Assembly (NCBI GenBank): GCA_002197995.1
Contig: NGZR01000003.1
Coordinates: forward strand, 3,038,001 to 3,102,000
Origin: Gaeumannomyces sp. JS-464
Taxonomy: Eukaryota > Ascomycota > Sordariomycetes > Magnaporthales > Magnaporthaceae
Reading direction: 5' to 3'
Length of the DNA: 64,000 nucleotides
Below, in pieces: positions 14,001 to 25,031 of this stretch (the first letter of the stretch is position 1; every line of letters starts with the position of its first letter). The notes under the pieces are model-generated. The model did not search any database. It was not told where the DNA came from and saw nothing but the letters and a program-made list of their open reading frames with translations. A program made the translations under genes and the position numbers.

Positions 14001-17000
14001 CACTGTGCTCCCTCCCGCCCTGCGAGGTGGGCAGAGAGGGCGTACTTGGTGCGGTACTTTGGGGATACATTATCATCGCCCGAAAGTACACGCCTGTGGA
14101 TACTTGCCCGCCTACTCGTCGATATTTTCTGCCGGCAATGTCACGCCAAGCATCGAATCCTCATCCATCTTGTTCCACCAGACCTACTTTCGGCTGCCTT
14201 TGCGCCGAACCAAAGAAAAGGAGGGTGAAAGCCAAGCTGGCCAAGCAGCTCGTCTGACGACCGCCAATGCTGGACCGCAGCTCTTTCCAAGACCTTCAAG
14301 GCAGCTAGCTATGGGGTCGGCCAGCGAGGGAGGGTGACCCGAGCAGATCCAATCCTGCACAGCAAGGGTACGAAGCGCGGCTCGGCAAGACGACTGACTG
14401 GGAGGGGCGGGGCGGAGGGTGGCCTCCCCGATAAGCATGTTTTTAAGCCTCTGTCCGAACAAGCCTGTTAGTGGATGTTGCTGACTGTGGATCGAGGGCG
14501 GAGGAGGGGCGCTCTGCGTCGCGGTTGGACTGCCTGCCAACAGAGGTCTCCGGCGGTCCCCGTCCTTGGGTTATTTTTTATTTTAATTTTCTGTTTCTTT
14601 CTTTTCTTCTCATTTCTCTCTCTCGGTCCACTACCTTTTTTTTTTTTTTTTTTTTTTTGTCATTGCCAACGGCCCTCGTGCTTAGTGGATGCGACTCCAG
14701 AGAGAGCCAGCCCACAAAGCGTGCAAGCGAACTTCCTCTTCTGATTCCATCGGTAATTCCCCAGCGACCAGCCACTATTGGGTCGGCTTGGCACGAACTT
14801 TGTACGCGTAATTCGGCAAGCCAGCCAGCCAGCCAACGGCCTTGCCTGGGTCTTTACCAATCGACCGCGCTAGAAGCCAGTAAGGAAAGAAGAGCTAGGT
14901 AGGGGAGTGATGCATGTTTCTTTGAAGCGTGCCTGGCCTTGTCCAGCAACTGTTCTGCGCGTGTTGTTCTCGTCGATTCATCCGTCCGTTTTTCGTCTAC
15001 CTTCAGCCAATAGACATCATTCAGGCCCACGAGGCAGTTTGTGGGGATCTGGGATAGAAGGGGAAAAGAGAATGCCATCTACCCACAGCCGAAAGAGCAG
15101 TAGTTCTGGGCGAGAACCCCCAAGTCGTCTTGGTCTCTACGGCGGGCCACGAGGGCGCCCCATCTCGATGGAACCTAATGGTATGCATGTAGCGATTCGC
15201 TTAATTCGTGGACAGTCAAAGTTACGCAATTTGCTCGTCTGTCCACACCTGACGCTGATGGACATGGACGCGAGAGTAACATGTGGAGGGGCGGTAAAAC
15301 GGGCGAACCTACCAACTTCGTGTCTTGCTCTTCAGTCGTAACTAGACTCGACAAGCCACGTGCGCCATGAGAGGGAAAAGAGAGAAGGAAAGAAAGAGAG
15401 GGGTAAGAAGGAAAAAAATGGACAACCCCACCAGGCTGACATCCAACCCTCCTGAACGAGGATCTGCCTGGACCGTTCCATCGGACTTTGCGGCTGGCTC
15501 CTTTCACACTTGGCCGCGGGCGTCGGTGTCGGGAGCTCAGCTGCGCCTTCTCACAAATTAACGCCCGGCTTACAATGCACGGACAGGCATGCCTCGAACG
15601 TCTGGGCCGGAGCCGCATGTCCAGAAGGAGAAAAGGGAATGCGACACGAGGCACCCAGGGCTGGGCCCACGGTAGAACAAGCCTCCAGTCCGCCCTTTTC
15701 TCAGCTGCCAGGCAGGAAGGCGGCGGTCAGCAGCTGTTGTCACCAGCCGACGTAATGCATTGAGGGTGGCGGCTCAGGTGCAGCCGGCTTGTCTTCCGGA
15801 GCCTGCACTCACAAAGGCAGAAAGGAGGCGTCTATTTGATGCGTGGACTTTCTGCGGATCGGCGCACTAGCAACAGGTCATGGATCATCAAAGCGTGCGC
15901 CCGGAAAGCAAACCCGGGCGTCGCGATGACTGGCCACCGAGGGAGGGGAAAAGAAGAAACCGCTCACCGCCAAGGGGAGCGGCGCAGTGTGAACGAATGG
16001 CGGGCCGGGCTTCGGAAAGAAAAGCCCAGCACGGCGAGCTGTGATTTTAGCCTGCCCTAGCCGCAGCCCTAGAATGTATGCTTACTTCCACTTCGCACAT
16101 TAGTCGATCCGAGATGCCCACGCCGGCGCGCCCTGCAAAGGGGCAAAAGCCTTGGTTCAACGTATTGCTTGTTTGTGTTCTGGTGTCATTTTTTTGTGCA
16201 GCCATTTGTCAATTTCCTTGTTGAACCCCGGAGGTAGGTCTGCCAAGGGCTGGGACAACGAGTTTTAGTAATCGAGAGAATCAACACAGACGTGTTCCCA
16301 GCGATGGGGTCGGACTAGGGTTTTAGAGTGTGGCTTATTGATGCACACAAAGGCGGGCGGGTCATGTCTCTGTGCTTCCACACAGCGTCTTCTCTCGTAT
16401 TTTAGGGGGGTCTCTCCAAAGTACCCAGCCCTGTGCGTCAAGGCGCGTGTGTGGTGTGGGTGCGCCGGCGCTTTGCAAGATAAGCGGCTGATGATCGACC
16501 CATGGCCTCGCCCAACATGGATGGAGCATGATCTGCCCTGTCCAACCCTCGTCTAATCCAGTTGCAGCGACTGCCTTTTGCCGTGTTAGCAAACAAACTT
16601 TTAGGAGCCGGAGGCGACGTCTGTCCAGTCATCCATCTCATCCCGCCTTCCTGCTTCCAGTCGCTTTGGGGCCACCGCCAATAGAGGTGGACGGCTGGGG
16701 TGGGCGGCATGCCCGTCATGGAGCTGGGCCATCCCTACGTCTGTCTGCTCATGTGCGACCTTACTCAGCTCGGCATTGCGAACCAATTTCGGTCTCGGTC
16801 GACATGTTGGGAGTGCGAGGCTCGGGCTGGCTTGGAATGGATGGAATCAAACCCATTCCTCCCTCCCCCCTTCCAGCTTATTTGCCGACAATCATTTATA
16901 GCTTTAGCGCCAAGATCAGGATGCGAGCCTCCGCCCTTGGCGTCCCTGCTTGGTCCCGGGCTCGAGGGCCGGCGGCTTACACGGGGGTTGCTTTTGTTGG

Positions 17001-20000
17001 CGCTGGCGGCGGCTGGCTGGTGGTCAGCTAGCAGCAACATGGAGCTGGAAAGAACCGCCATCCACTTTGTACCCCCTGCCACGCAATGTCTAGTGCCTAG
17101 TGCGTGCCGAGATCGCTCGATCCGCGTAAGAATAACAGCAACAAAAAAAAAAAAAAAGCGCAAGGGTATAGGGGAAGAAATCAAGACCCGAGAGTCCCAA
17201 TGAGCACGCGACGTCATCAACGCCGGCAGGATATCAGGGCCACTATTGAATGCAGCCGATGAGTCAGAAAATCTAACCTGAACCTCTCCCCGCGAACGAC
17301 TGCTGTCACGGCAAACCAGGGCGGGTTCGTTCGCAAGCCGCAGAAGGACTAAGCCATGCAAGCGTCGCCTGTCGCCGCCTGTCGCCGCCTGAGCAAAAAA
17401 AGAAAAGCTGGCTCGCCGGGTGTCTCGGATCCAGGAAGCGGCAACACACGCACACACACCATGTGCCTCAAAGCTAGCCAGGCAGGCGTCTAGGCAAAAG
17501 CAGGCATCTCGGATATGGATACCAAGCACGGCACCCCCACCACCCAAGAAGCGCCCAGCTAAGCCCAGGCGTAATCTGGCAACATGCCGAAACGTCGCAC
17601 TTGCAATTGACTTGACAACTTTGGACGCTGCTGGGTGAGGATGTTTCCATTGGAGGAGGGGGCAGAATAGGGTTGCAGATCCTGGGGGCGTTGCATCATT
17701 GTCGTGGGTTGCCGTTTGTTTGCTCAGATTCGTTTCTCCGCCCGTCGTTCAGCCTGCTCGCACTTGGCGTCGCTAAATCTGTTCCGTTTGCTGCTCCAGC
17801 GGCTGGTTTTGCCTTTGCGCCCGCCCAAGCCGAAGCACAGCGCTGCGTCGGGCGCTACCCGAATCCAGGCTGGCGGCCGGCTTAGGCCCAGACGGGCAGG
17901 GCAGGGAAACGGGGGTCAAAAATTCGCAGTGTTTTTTCCCAAACAGGCTTGGGCATCTTGGCCCGTGACATCAGCACCGTGTCAGCAGACCGTGCCCTGT
18001 CCGGCCCCTTGGCCCTTCAGGGGTGGTGGGGCCATGCAAAAGGCGTGGGTCGAAGAAGGGACGGGCGGGTTGGTTGGTGATGGCGCGTGAAAATAAGGAA
18101 ACCGTGACGAGGAGTGTGCCCGCTTTAAGCTTAATTCAGAGATGCACCCGCTAGCGCGCCACCCGAAATCCAATCTTTGGAGCCCCAGCTGTTACTGCGC
18201 CCTGATTCGACCTTCGGTGGCCCCACACGACCCGCCCTTTTCTCTCCATCGGACGAGCTCCCGGTCACGTTACGTTTTTCCAGGATTTGAGGAAATCGTG
18301 CGACGGGATTTTTCAATTCTTCCATTTTCCTCCCCCCCCCACCCCCCTCAAAAAAAAAAAACGAGAAGAGAGGAGGAAATTCGCAAGCACAAACATATGG
18401 GAGAAATGCTTTGGGGGCCGGCATTCTTAGCCAATCTATTCATCCACGCATTTCCGCCCGCACGTCGCATCCGCCAGCTGCAACCCCAAAAGCGCAAAGC
18501 ATGGTCCGTATCCGTTTGATTCCACGCGTCCTATTGCTAGCGGGAGTAAGCTAGGCAGAAGACGGACGATCAGCCGCCAGACCAAGGGCACTGCATGAGA
18601 CGGGGTCGAAAGAAGCGTGGGTTGATTGTCAGCCCCACTCTTCTTTTCCCCAGCGGGAAGCCTGAATATTTTGCCTGGTGGTGGTGGTGGTGCAAACCTG
18701 CCTGCGCTGGAAGGGCGGCCACGTCCAGCACTCCTCGCTGGCCTATCACCGCGTAGATCGATGACAAGAGTCGGTCCCAAACATTTGCCGACAGCTTCGC
18801 ACACCCACTTGCCCCACGGCGACTTCTCGGCGGGGAGGCAGCACATTACGTAGGGTATGGGGCAGAAAAGAAGAAGAAAAAAACACATTTGTGTGCTTGG
18901 TTGCCTGGGCCCATCACTAGTTGATTGACGGACGGACAAAGTGGTGCGGCCTGGTTGTGTTTTCCCGGCGCGGTGCGGCGATCCGTGCTGATCTCGACCG
19001 CCTGTTCATCGTCCCATGGAGGGGGAGGGATTGCTTGAACAGTCTTGGCTCCGAGCTTGGCCGGACGCACATCCCTGCTGGGGCCGGCAACAAAGAGCCG
19101 TGGTTTTACTTATCACACACATACACACACACACACTTCTTCCATCTGAGCCATTTTATCCAGGTGACAGGGCATGGGGTGTGAATGGGTGGGAATGACG
19201 CAAGGAAAAGAAAGCGGGAAGAAGCAAAAAAAAAAAACAACCAAAAAAAACCAGCGTCACTCTGTACACGTCGACTGGTTCTCTCGGAAATGTGGGGGGA
19301 GGAACGGCAACCCCCTAAATCTCCCGCTCGTCTGGAGAGCGCGGGCGAGCGGCGCCGACCAACCAGCTCAAAACGAAACAAGGAACGCCGAGTGGGAATA
19401 TGGCGCGGCGCGGTGGCGGCAGCAGGCCTGCCTTGCAATGCTGATCTGGATGGGCCACGCGTGCTCCTCAGCTCCTGTTTGATCCGTCGGACAATCTCTC
19501 ATTTCAGCAACAGTGGCCGGCGTTCGCCATGCCTTGGCCTTGCTCGGGGTGGGCACTCTATTTTTTTTCTTTTCCCCTGCCTCATGCCTCATCAAATGGG
19601 ATATTCCGGACGCGCCTATGACCTGCCTTTCTTAGAGATGTATTTGTCCTGGAATCACGACGTGTGGTGGCTTGGCCGTATCCGGGGACATGTCCTCAAC
19701 GCAACACACCGTCATCGCCGGCTATGCCAGTGCCATTTTTGCTTTTTTAATTTTATTTTTCAGAATTCTTTATAAACATTACGGCTACTCCGTTGTACTC
19801 TGCCGTTAGTTGGTTGAGACGATGCCCAAATTGTAGGCCAGCTGCCTCTTTCGGAAGCTGCGCCGGAAGGGGGGATGGGTTCTTGGCACGTTCAGGCGGC
19901 GCGTCCTCCGGGATGGTCCCGGTTTCGCGGGGCGGACAGGGTGGGCGGAAGGACGCTTGACGAAAGCGACGTCGGCCACGCCTCTCTCTCTCTCTCTCGC

Positions 20001-22869
20001 AACGTGTCAGTGAGCCCTCGCCCGGACGGTCGGGCTCCGCGGGTGGTTTGCCCCTCTCCCGCCGCCGCCCCCGGGGAGGGGCGAAATTTTAGGTTGGCAT
20101 GCCTTGTTGTGACAAACTGTCAGGTCTGGCTGCCACCCAAGTCTGGGGTCACCGCAATGCGGAACGACTCATGATGCTGGACAGGGGTAACTGGGAGGCG
20201 GCAGATGGAAGAAGGGAGATGGTAAACCCCGTCCAGCGAACAGGTTTTAGAGTTAAAAAAGTCAATTTCCAACAGGGCAGGGCTTCCCGGTCGAGGACAG
20301 CACAAACAACATGAGTTGTTTGCTCCTTGCTGGCAAGCAAGGGTCCGACAAAACCTTCTTTTGGTAAAATACGACGGCCGACGCCGAGGTCGCAATTTGC
20401 GCAGCAAGGCTGTGTGGTTGTAGATGGGTGCTTGCCTCCGCTCCCCCGGCACCACCATACCTGTATTGGCAGGGTCCTGGGGGCTATCCGACAACCCCGG
20501 AAGCTCCGAGTCCGTCCGATCGGTCGGCCATGCGCGAGTCTGTTTGGCGCACCGAATGCGCAAGGCTGGCGGTCAGACTCCGCTCACCCTGAGCATACAA
20601 TGGGCGCAGTGGGCGTATCTCCATGAGGTGTGTTGGAGTGTCACTGCAGTCAGTTGGGGTGGCACTGTGACACGCATTCGACTTCCTATACGTAGCTTTG
20701 TCAAAAAGAAGGATACAAGTCACTGTGATGCGATATCGTATGCGACAGGCAGGTGCACTTGGGTATCCCGACAAACCGGGTCACGTCCGTCGTGCTCCGT
20801 TGCGTGTAAAGCTGTCGGTCTTCCTGATGTCCGGTCTGTGCTCGTCTTTGTCGACCGAACCGTGACGCACAGCGCGCCGGTTCAAGGTTAGAGGTACTGT
20901 CGGCGTAAATACGGGCGCAGATATACTGCCCGGCGTCACGTTCACGGCCGAATCGGGCCTGTAGATTAGGCATAGACCGAGCGTAAACCGAAAGGCTAGT
21001 GGGAGGAAGCATGGACAGGAAGATAGACGCACACTCATACCAGTTTCTCGTGGGCAAAAGTGTCAGGCTGCCTGAGTCACCAGGGGGGCTACACACGACC
21101 GAGATGAGAGTAAGCAAACGGCTGTATGTCTCGTTGTGGTCCAACTATCCCAAACCCCGAAAAGAGACCTGGGCAGTAGCAGCGGGAAGAGGGTTTGCGA
21201 AGACGGTCACGGCGATTTGGGTTAGAATACGCGATCGTAAATAGATAGGTCGGCATGCCGTCGACCGAGCAGAAGACCTTCTGCGCCGGGTGTCTCCGTC
21301 GGGGTATTTTTCCAGCTTGGGCGAATGCCCTGTTAGCTGGTAGACTTCCCATGGACCCGGTTAGACTCTCTTTGCATATATTGAAAACGAGGCGTTGGTC
21401 CCGCCCTCTTAGGCCCTGTGAGCTTGCATCTCGTGGAACATTGGGAGATGGGTAGGATACGCAAAAGGTCAATCAATTATCTTCACCCGCCAGAAAGCCG
21501 CGGACTTGAAGCAGGGCCCCTGGTCTACCAAGCGTATGACAAGAAAGCCGCTTGTACACCGAGACCGGAGGTACGTTTTGTGACGAGGGTTAGTGAAGTA
21601 TGGTGGAATCGAGCAAGGCTGCCTGAAAGTATCGGGGCTGGACGGCATTCAAGGGAAAGAGGCCACAGAAGCGGCCTTCGCTCATAGGGTTGATGCACCG
21701 TTGTCTGTCAGCAGCCGGCTCATCCGTCCGTAGTGTCTGGAAGCCGGCTTTGTAGCCGGTACCGTGTTCCCGGTACGGGGCCGTTTGGTGCATCAACTGG
21801 ATGCACGCAAAGGTCGGGTGAAGACCATCCGAATGAGACGACAGAGCAGAATAGAAGGCCACCGGCCCGTGGAAAGACAGGTCAGGTCTGGCGAGCTCGG
21901 GAAGTCTCATCAAGGCGGGGAGGACAGTGAAGCATCTACGGCTCAGTCAGTAGTCGCCCGGGCGAGAGCGTCTCGTCTCGCCCTTGCACACACCCGCGCA
22001 TGCTGCACCCCCTGCCTCAATGGGCCGACAGTCCGGGTAGGCTCGTTTGCGCAGCACAAAGGAGATGCGGTGCGCCAGCTGCCCCAATGTTGTAGAAGGG
22101 CTTGTGGTGAGGCGTAAATGCGAGTCATCTCCGTGCCATGGAAGCAAGACACGCGCTGCTGCTTGCCGCCGGCGTGCCACCGTCCGCCCGAGAACGGGTA
22201 AAGGCCGTAAGGAGGGACAGGGAGGGGTGGGCGCGTGCCACAGCGACATCGACACAGACACAAAAAGGACATAAATGACAGACAGGCAGTGCGACCTGCA
22301 CAAATCTCATATATCGAGTCTGCTCGTCACATGGCGCGGGTCTTTCTTCCAGGTGCCAGGCGCATGGGCTCCCTTCCCGACCTTCTGGTTTCGTCTTTCC
22401 GCATGGCGCGTCTGGCAGACGGGAAGGTCGGAAGCGGCAGGATCCCGAATCTTGACAACAGACCCCCGTGCTCTTAGCAGAGACACGTACGAGCATGACA
22501 GGCGGGAGGAGATTGGCACTGAGCTCCCAGGCACCCTGGTAGGCACGAGGTACCCAGGCAATGGGCGCCCTGTAAGACGAGAATCAAACAACGTCGCACA
22601 GAGCAATCTTTCCGTAGTCCAGGCTAGGCAGGCTCTGGCGAGCACAACGTCTGTGGCGATGGAGAAAAGCTGCCCCAGTCAGGCAGCCATCCGTGCATGT
22701 GTCGTTGCACTCATATCGAGATCAGAAACGGGCGGGCATGGGAGCACAAGTTTGAGTGACTGGGTGTAGGTTGGTCGCGATTGTTGGGCGACTGGGTCTG
22801 GCTTTGGCACAGAAACACAGCCGGCAAAGCCCGTTTTTGCCTTACCTTTTGATCACCTCTGGTGACTGT
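5867..22869. other. 17-kb region without recognisable genes upstream of the WOPR gene
   Basis: The region reaches from the WOPR start codon to the stop codon of the AsnRS gene. I read all frames on both strands and found no protein family, no exon chain with plausible splice phases and no tRNA or rRNA. Composition is that of the rest of the GC-rich window, not of the AT-rich right end. It contains many pyrimidine and purine tracts, including T runs at 10954-11002, about 11477-11497 and 14637-14658, CT repeats near 19981-19999, CA repeats near 19117-19136, and short tandem repeats (AGCGGTA near 10192-10210). The part next to the WOPR gene probably holds its promoter and 5' leader. A fast-evolving or frameshifted gene could be hidden here. 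Confidence 0.6.
10954..11002. repeat. poly-T tract, 49 bases
   Basis: The longest homopolymer in the window, in noncoding DNA. It gives spurious all-Phe or all-Lys reading frames on the two strands. Confidence 0.95.
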
Positions 22870-25031
22870 CTAGCAGTCGCACCGGCCATGCCACCGTGGG
22901 AATGTGGCCATGTCGCGGATCGTCTGGATACCGGCCATGTAGCAGAGCAGCCTGTCGAATCCGATGCCAAACCCTCCGTGCGGGGGACAGCCCCATCGAC
23001 GAAGGTCAACGTACCAGTCCAGGCCGCCACCCACTGTGGGCGAGGGCATGGCGGCAGCGCTAGGGTTGGACCGACCACCTCCGTTGCTGGCGCCGTGGGA
23101 GGACTGGCGGGCGCCTGCGTCCGCGGCTGGTATCACCATTCCGCGCGACTGCATTGCATCCAGCAACGGCTGCAGGCGGTGCTCACGCATGGACCCGCCC
23201 GCAATCTCGCAGAGGTCCGGAACAAGCAGGTCAAAGCAGTCCACTGTCACACGCTCCGCCGTGCCAGCGCCAGCAGCCTCCGATGGCGACACGCCGGCCG
23301 AAAGCTGCCCGGGTGACGACGACGTGAGCATGTAGAATGCCTTGATGTCGCGCGGGTAGTGTGTGACGAAGACGGGCCTCGTCCCCTCGCCGACAACATC
23401 TGCGATGCACCGCTCGTGTTCGGCCTGTAACCCGTGGCCCCACTCAGGCGCAAACTTGAACCTTTTGGGGTTCTTTAGCGCCTCTTCCTCCAGCAACGCG
23501 ATGGCGTCGGTGTAGGTGATGCGCGGCCAGGCTGCCGACATGAGTCCGCCCCAGCGCTTATCAATATCCTTAGAGGAGACGTGGCTGTCCTGCCCGCCCT
23601 CCTTGACGGAGCGACCTTGGCGGATGTCGTGGAATACCCGTGTGCTGTGTAGCTCGCGGGTCACGTAACTGAGCAATTCCTCCACCAGGTCCATGATCGG
23701 ATCCATGCCGTCTACAAAGGCCATCTCGGCCTCCAGCATGTAGAACTCGCTCAGGTGCCTGGCCGTGTCGCTCTTCTCTGCCCGGAACGTCGGAGACAGG
23801 GTCCAGACATTGTTGACCGACTGAGCCAGCGCCTCGAGGTGGAGCTGAGACGAGACAGTGAGGTACTTTGGGGATCCAAAGAAGGGCGGTGCGGAAGCCG
23901 TTGTCTCGCCCGTGCCGCCGCAGTCGTTGCTGGCAAGGCCGGCTGCTGGGCGTAGGGTGAAGGCCTCCCCGGCGCCCTCGCAGTCAGACGATGTAATGAT
24001 GGGCGGGTGTGTCTGGACAAAGTCGCGCGAAGCGAAGAATTGAGACACCTCGCGGGTAACCTCGGACCGTAGACGGAGCAGGGCCGAGTTCAAGGCCGTC
24101 CGGGAGCGGAGGTGAGGCAAGGTGCGGAGGAACTCGGGCGTATGGTACTTCTTCTGTATAGGGAAGGTCTGGAAGGGGGAAACAATGGGGAGTAGCATGT
24201 TGGTCAGTCGCGCTGCTCCAATAAAGACCGCGTGGTCAAGTGACGAGGGTCGACGGGGAGCCACAGCAGCGACAGGTAAGTCACTGTCCCCGATCCCTTA
24301 CCTTGGCATCAGACGGCCCTACGACGGCGACCTGGTCAACCCGGAGCTCGTGGCTTTGGCCCGCGCCCTGGGACTTGACCCAGGAGCCAACGAAGCGAAC
24401 GGCAGCGCCAACAGAGAGACTAATCGATTTAAGACCAAATACCAATTAGGTATCCGAGACACAAAATAAGTTGGGTGGCGGGCGCCCACTGCAGGCAAAG
24501 AGGCGGTGGAAGACGAGGAAAAAAAAAAAAAAAAAAAAAAACCACCATGATTTTAAGTATAGTAGGAAAAAAAATACACCAAATGGACAATATTGTGCGG
24601 ATGGGGAGTAGAGCGATGCTGGCATGGTAGTACACACCCACTAGCCTGGTCGGCGGGAACGACAGCTTGCAGGGCGTTCAGCGAGGACCCGTCGGCCAGC
24701 GAGACGAACGAGGCAGTCTTCATGGATCGCGCAGAGCGGATGTATCCGTTGACGACGACGTCTGGGGCGTCGCTCTCCGGTGACCACTCCAGCAGCTTCG
24801 CAATACTGCAGCGCGGGTAGTCTCGGAGCTGGGAGGTGAAGAGGGCGAGGAGGACGAGTAGTGGCGGCGGCGAAGGAGGGCGGCGCCAGGAGCGCGCGAT
24901 GTTGAGCCGAGGCAGCGCGAGGGGGCCGTCGCAGTCACAGTCACAGTCACAGTCGCAGCAACAAGGCGGCTTGCGGCCGGACGGCAGGTGCTGCCGGCTG
25001 CAGCTGAGAGACAAGCGCCAATCGGCCTCAT
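22870..25031 (-). CDS. slm5: mitochondrial asparaginyl-tRNA synthetase
   Basis: The enzyme charges mitochondrial tRNA-Asn; it is a class IIb aminoacyl-tRNA synthetase. Three exons: 25031-24638, 24419-24302 and 24168-22870. Both introns (218 and 133 nt) are GT-AG and keep phase. The N terminus is rich in Ala, Arg and Ser and ends in RRRHYSSSS, like a mitochondrial presequence. An anticodon-binding OB fold follows (VVVNGYIRSARSMKTASFVS, then VRFVGSWVKSQGAGQSHEL). The catalytic core has motif 2 (FRAEKSDTARHLSEFYMLE, about residue 300) and motif 3 (GFGIGFDRLL, about residue 573). The presequence and OB fold lie in different frames; one missing base in the CCC run near 24832 joins them and gives 604 codons in phase. 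If that break is ignored, the frame can be opened from 25014, but with an implausible Cys/Asp-repeat N terminus. The repeat of TCACAG units at 24930-24956 lies inside the presequence. Intron 1 holds a 23-base T run on the coding strand. A Gly/Ser-rich insert precedes motif 3. Confidence 0.93.
24930..24956. repeat. hexanucleotide repeat inside the AsnRS presequence
   Basis: About four tandem copies of CAGTCA. In the presequence frame on the minus strand they encode alternating Thr and Val; in the neighbouring frame alternating Cys and Asp. Expansion would change presequence length without changing frame. Confidence 0.85.

Noticed and set aside
16765..17547. 260-residue open frame on the minus strand
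   Set aside because: It contains translated A/T tracts and tandem repeats and no conserved segment.
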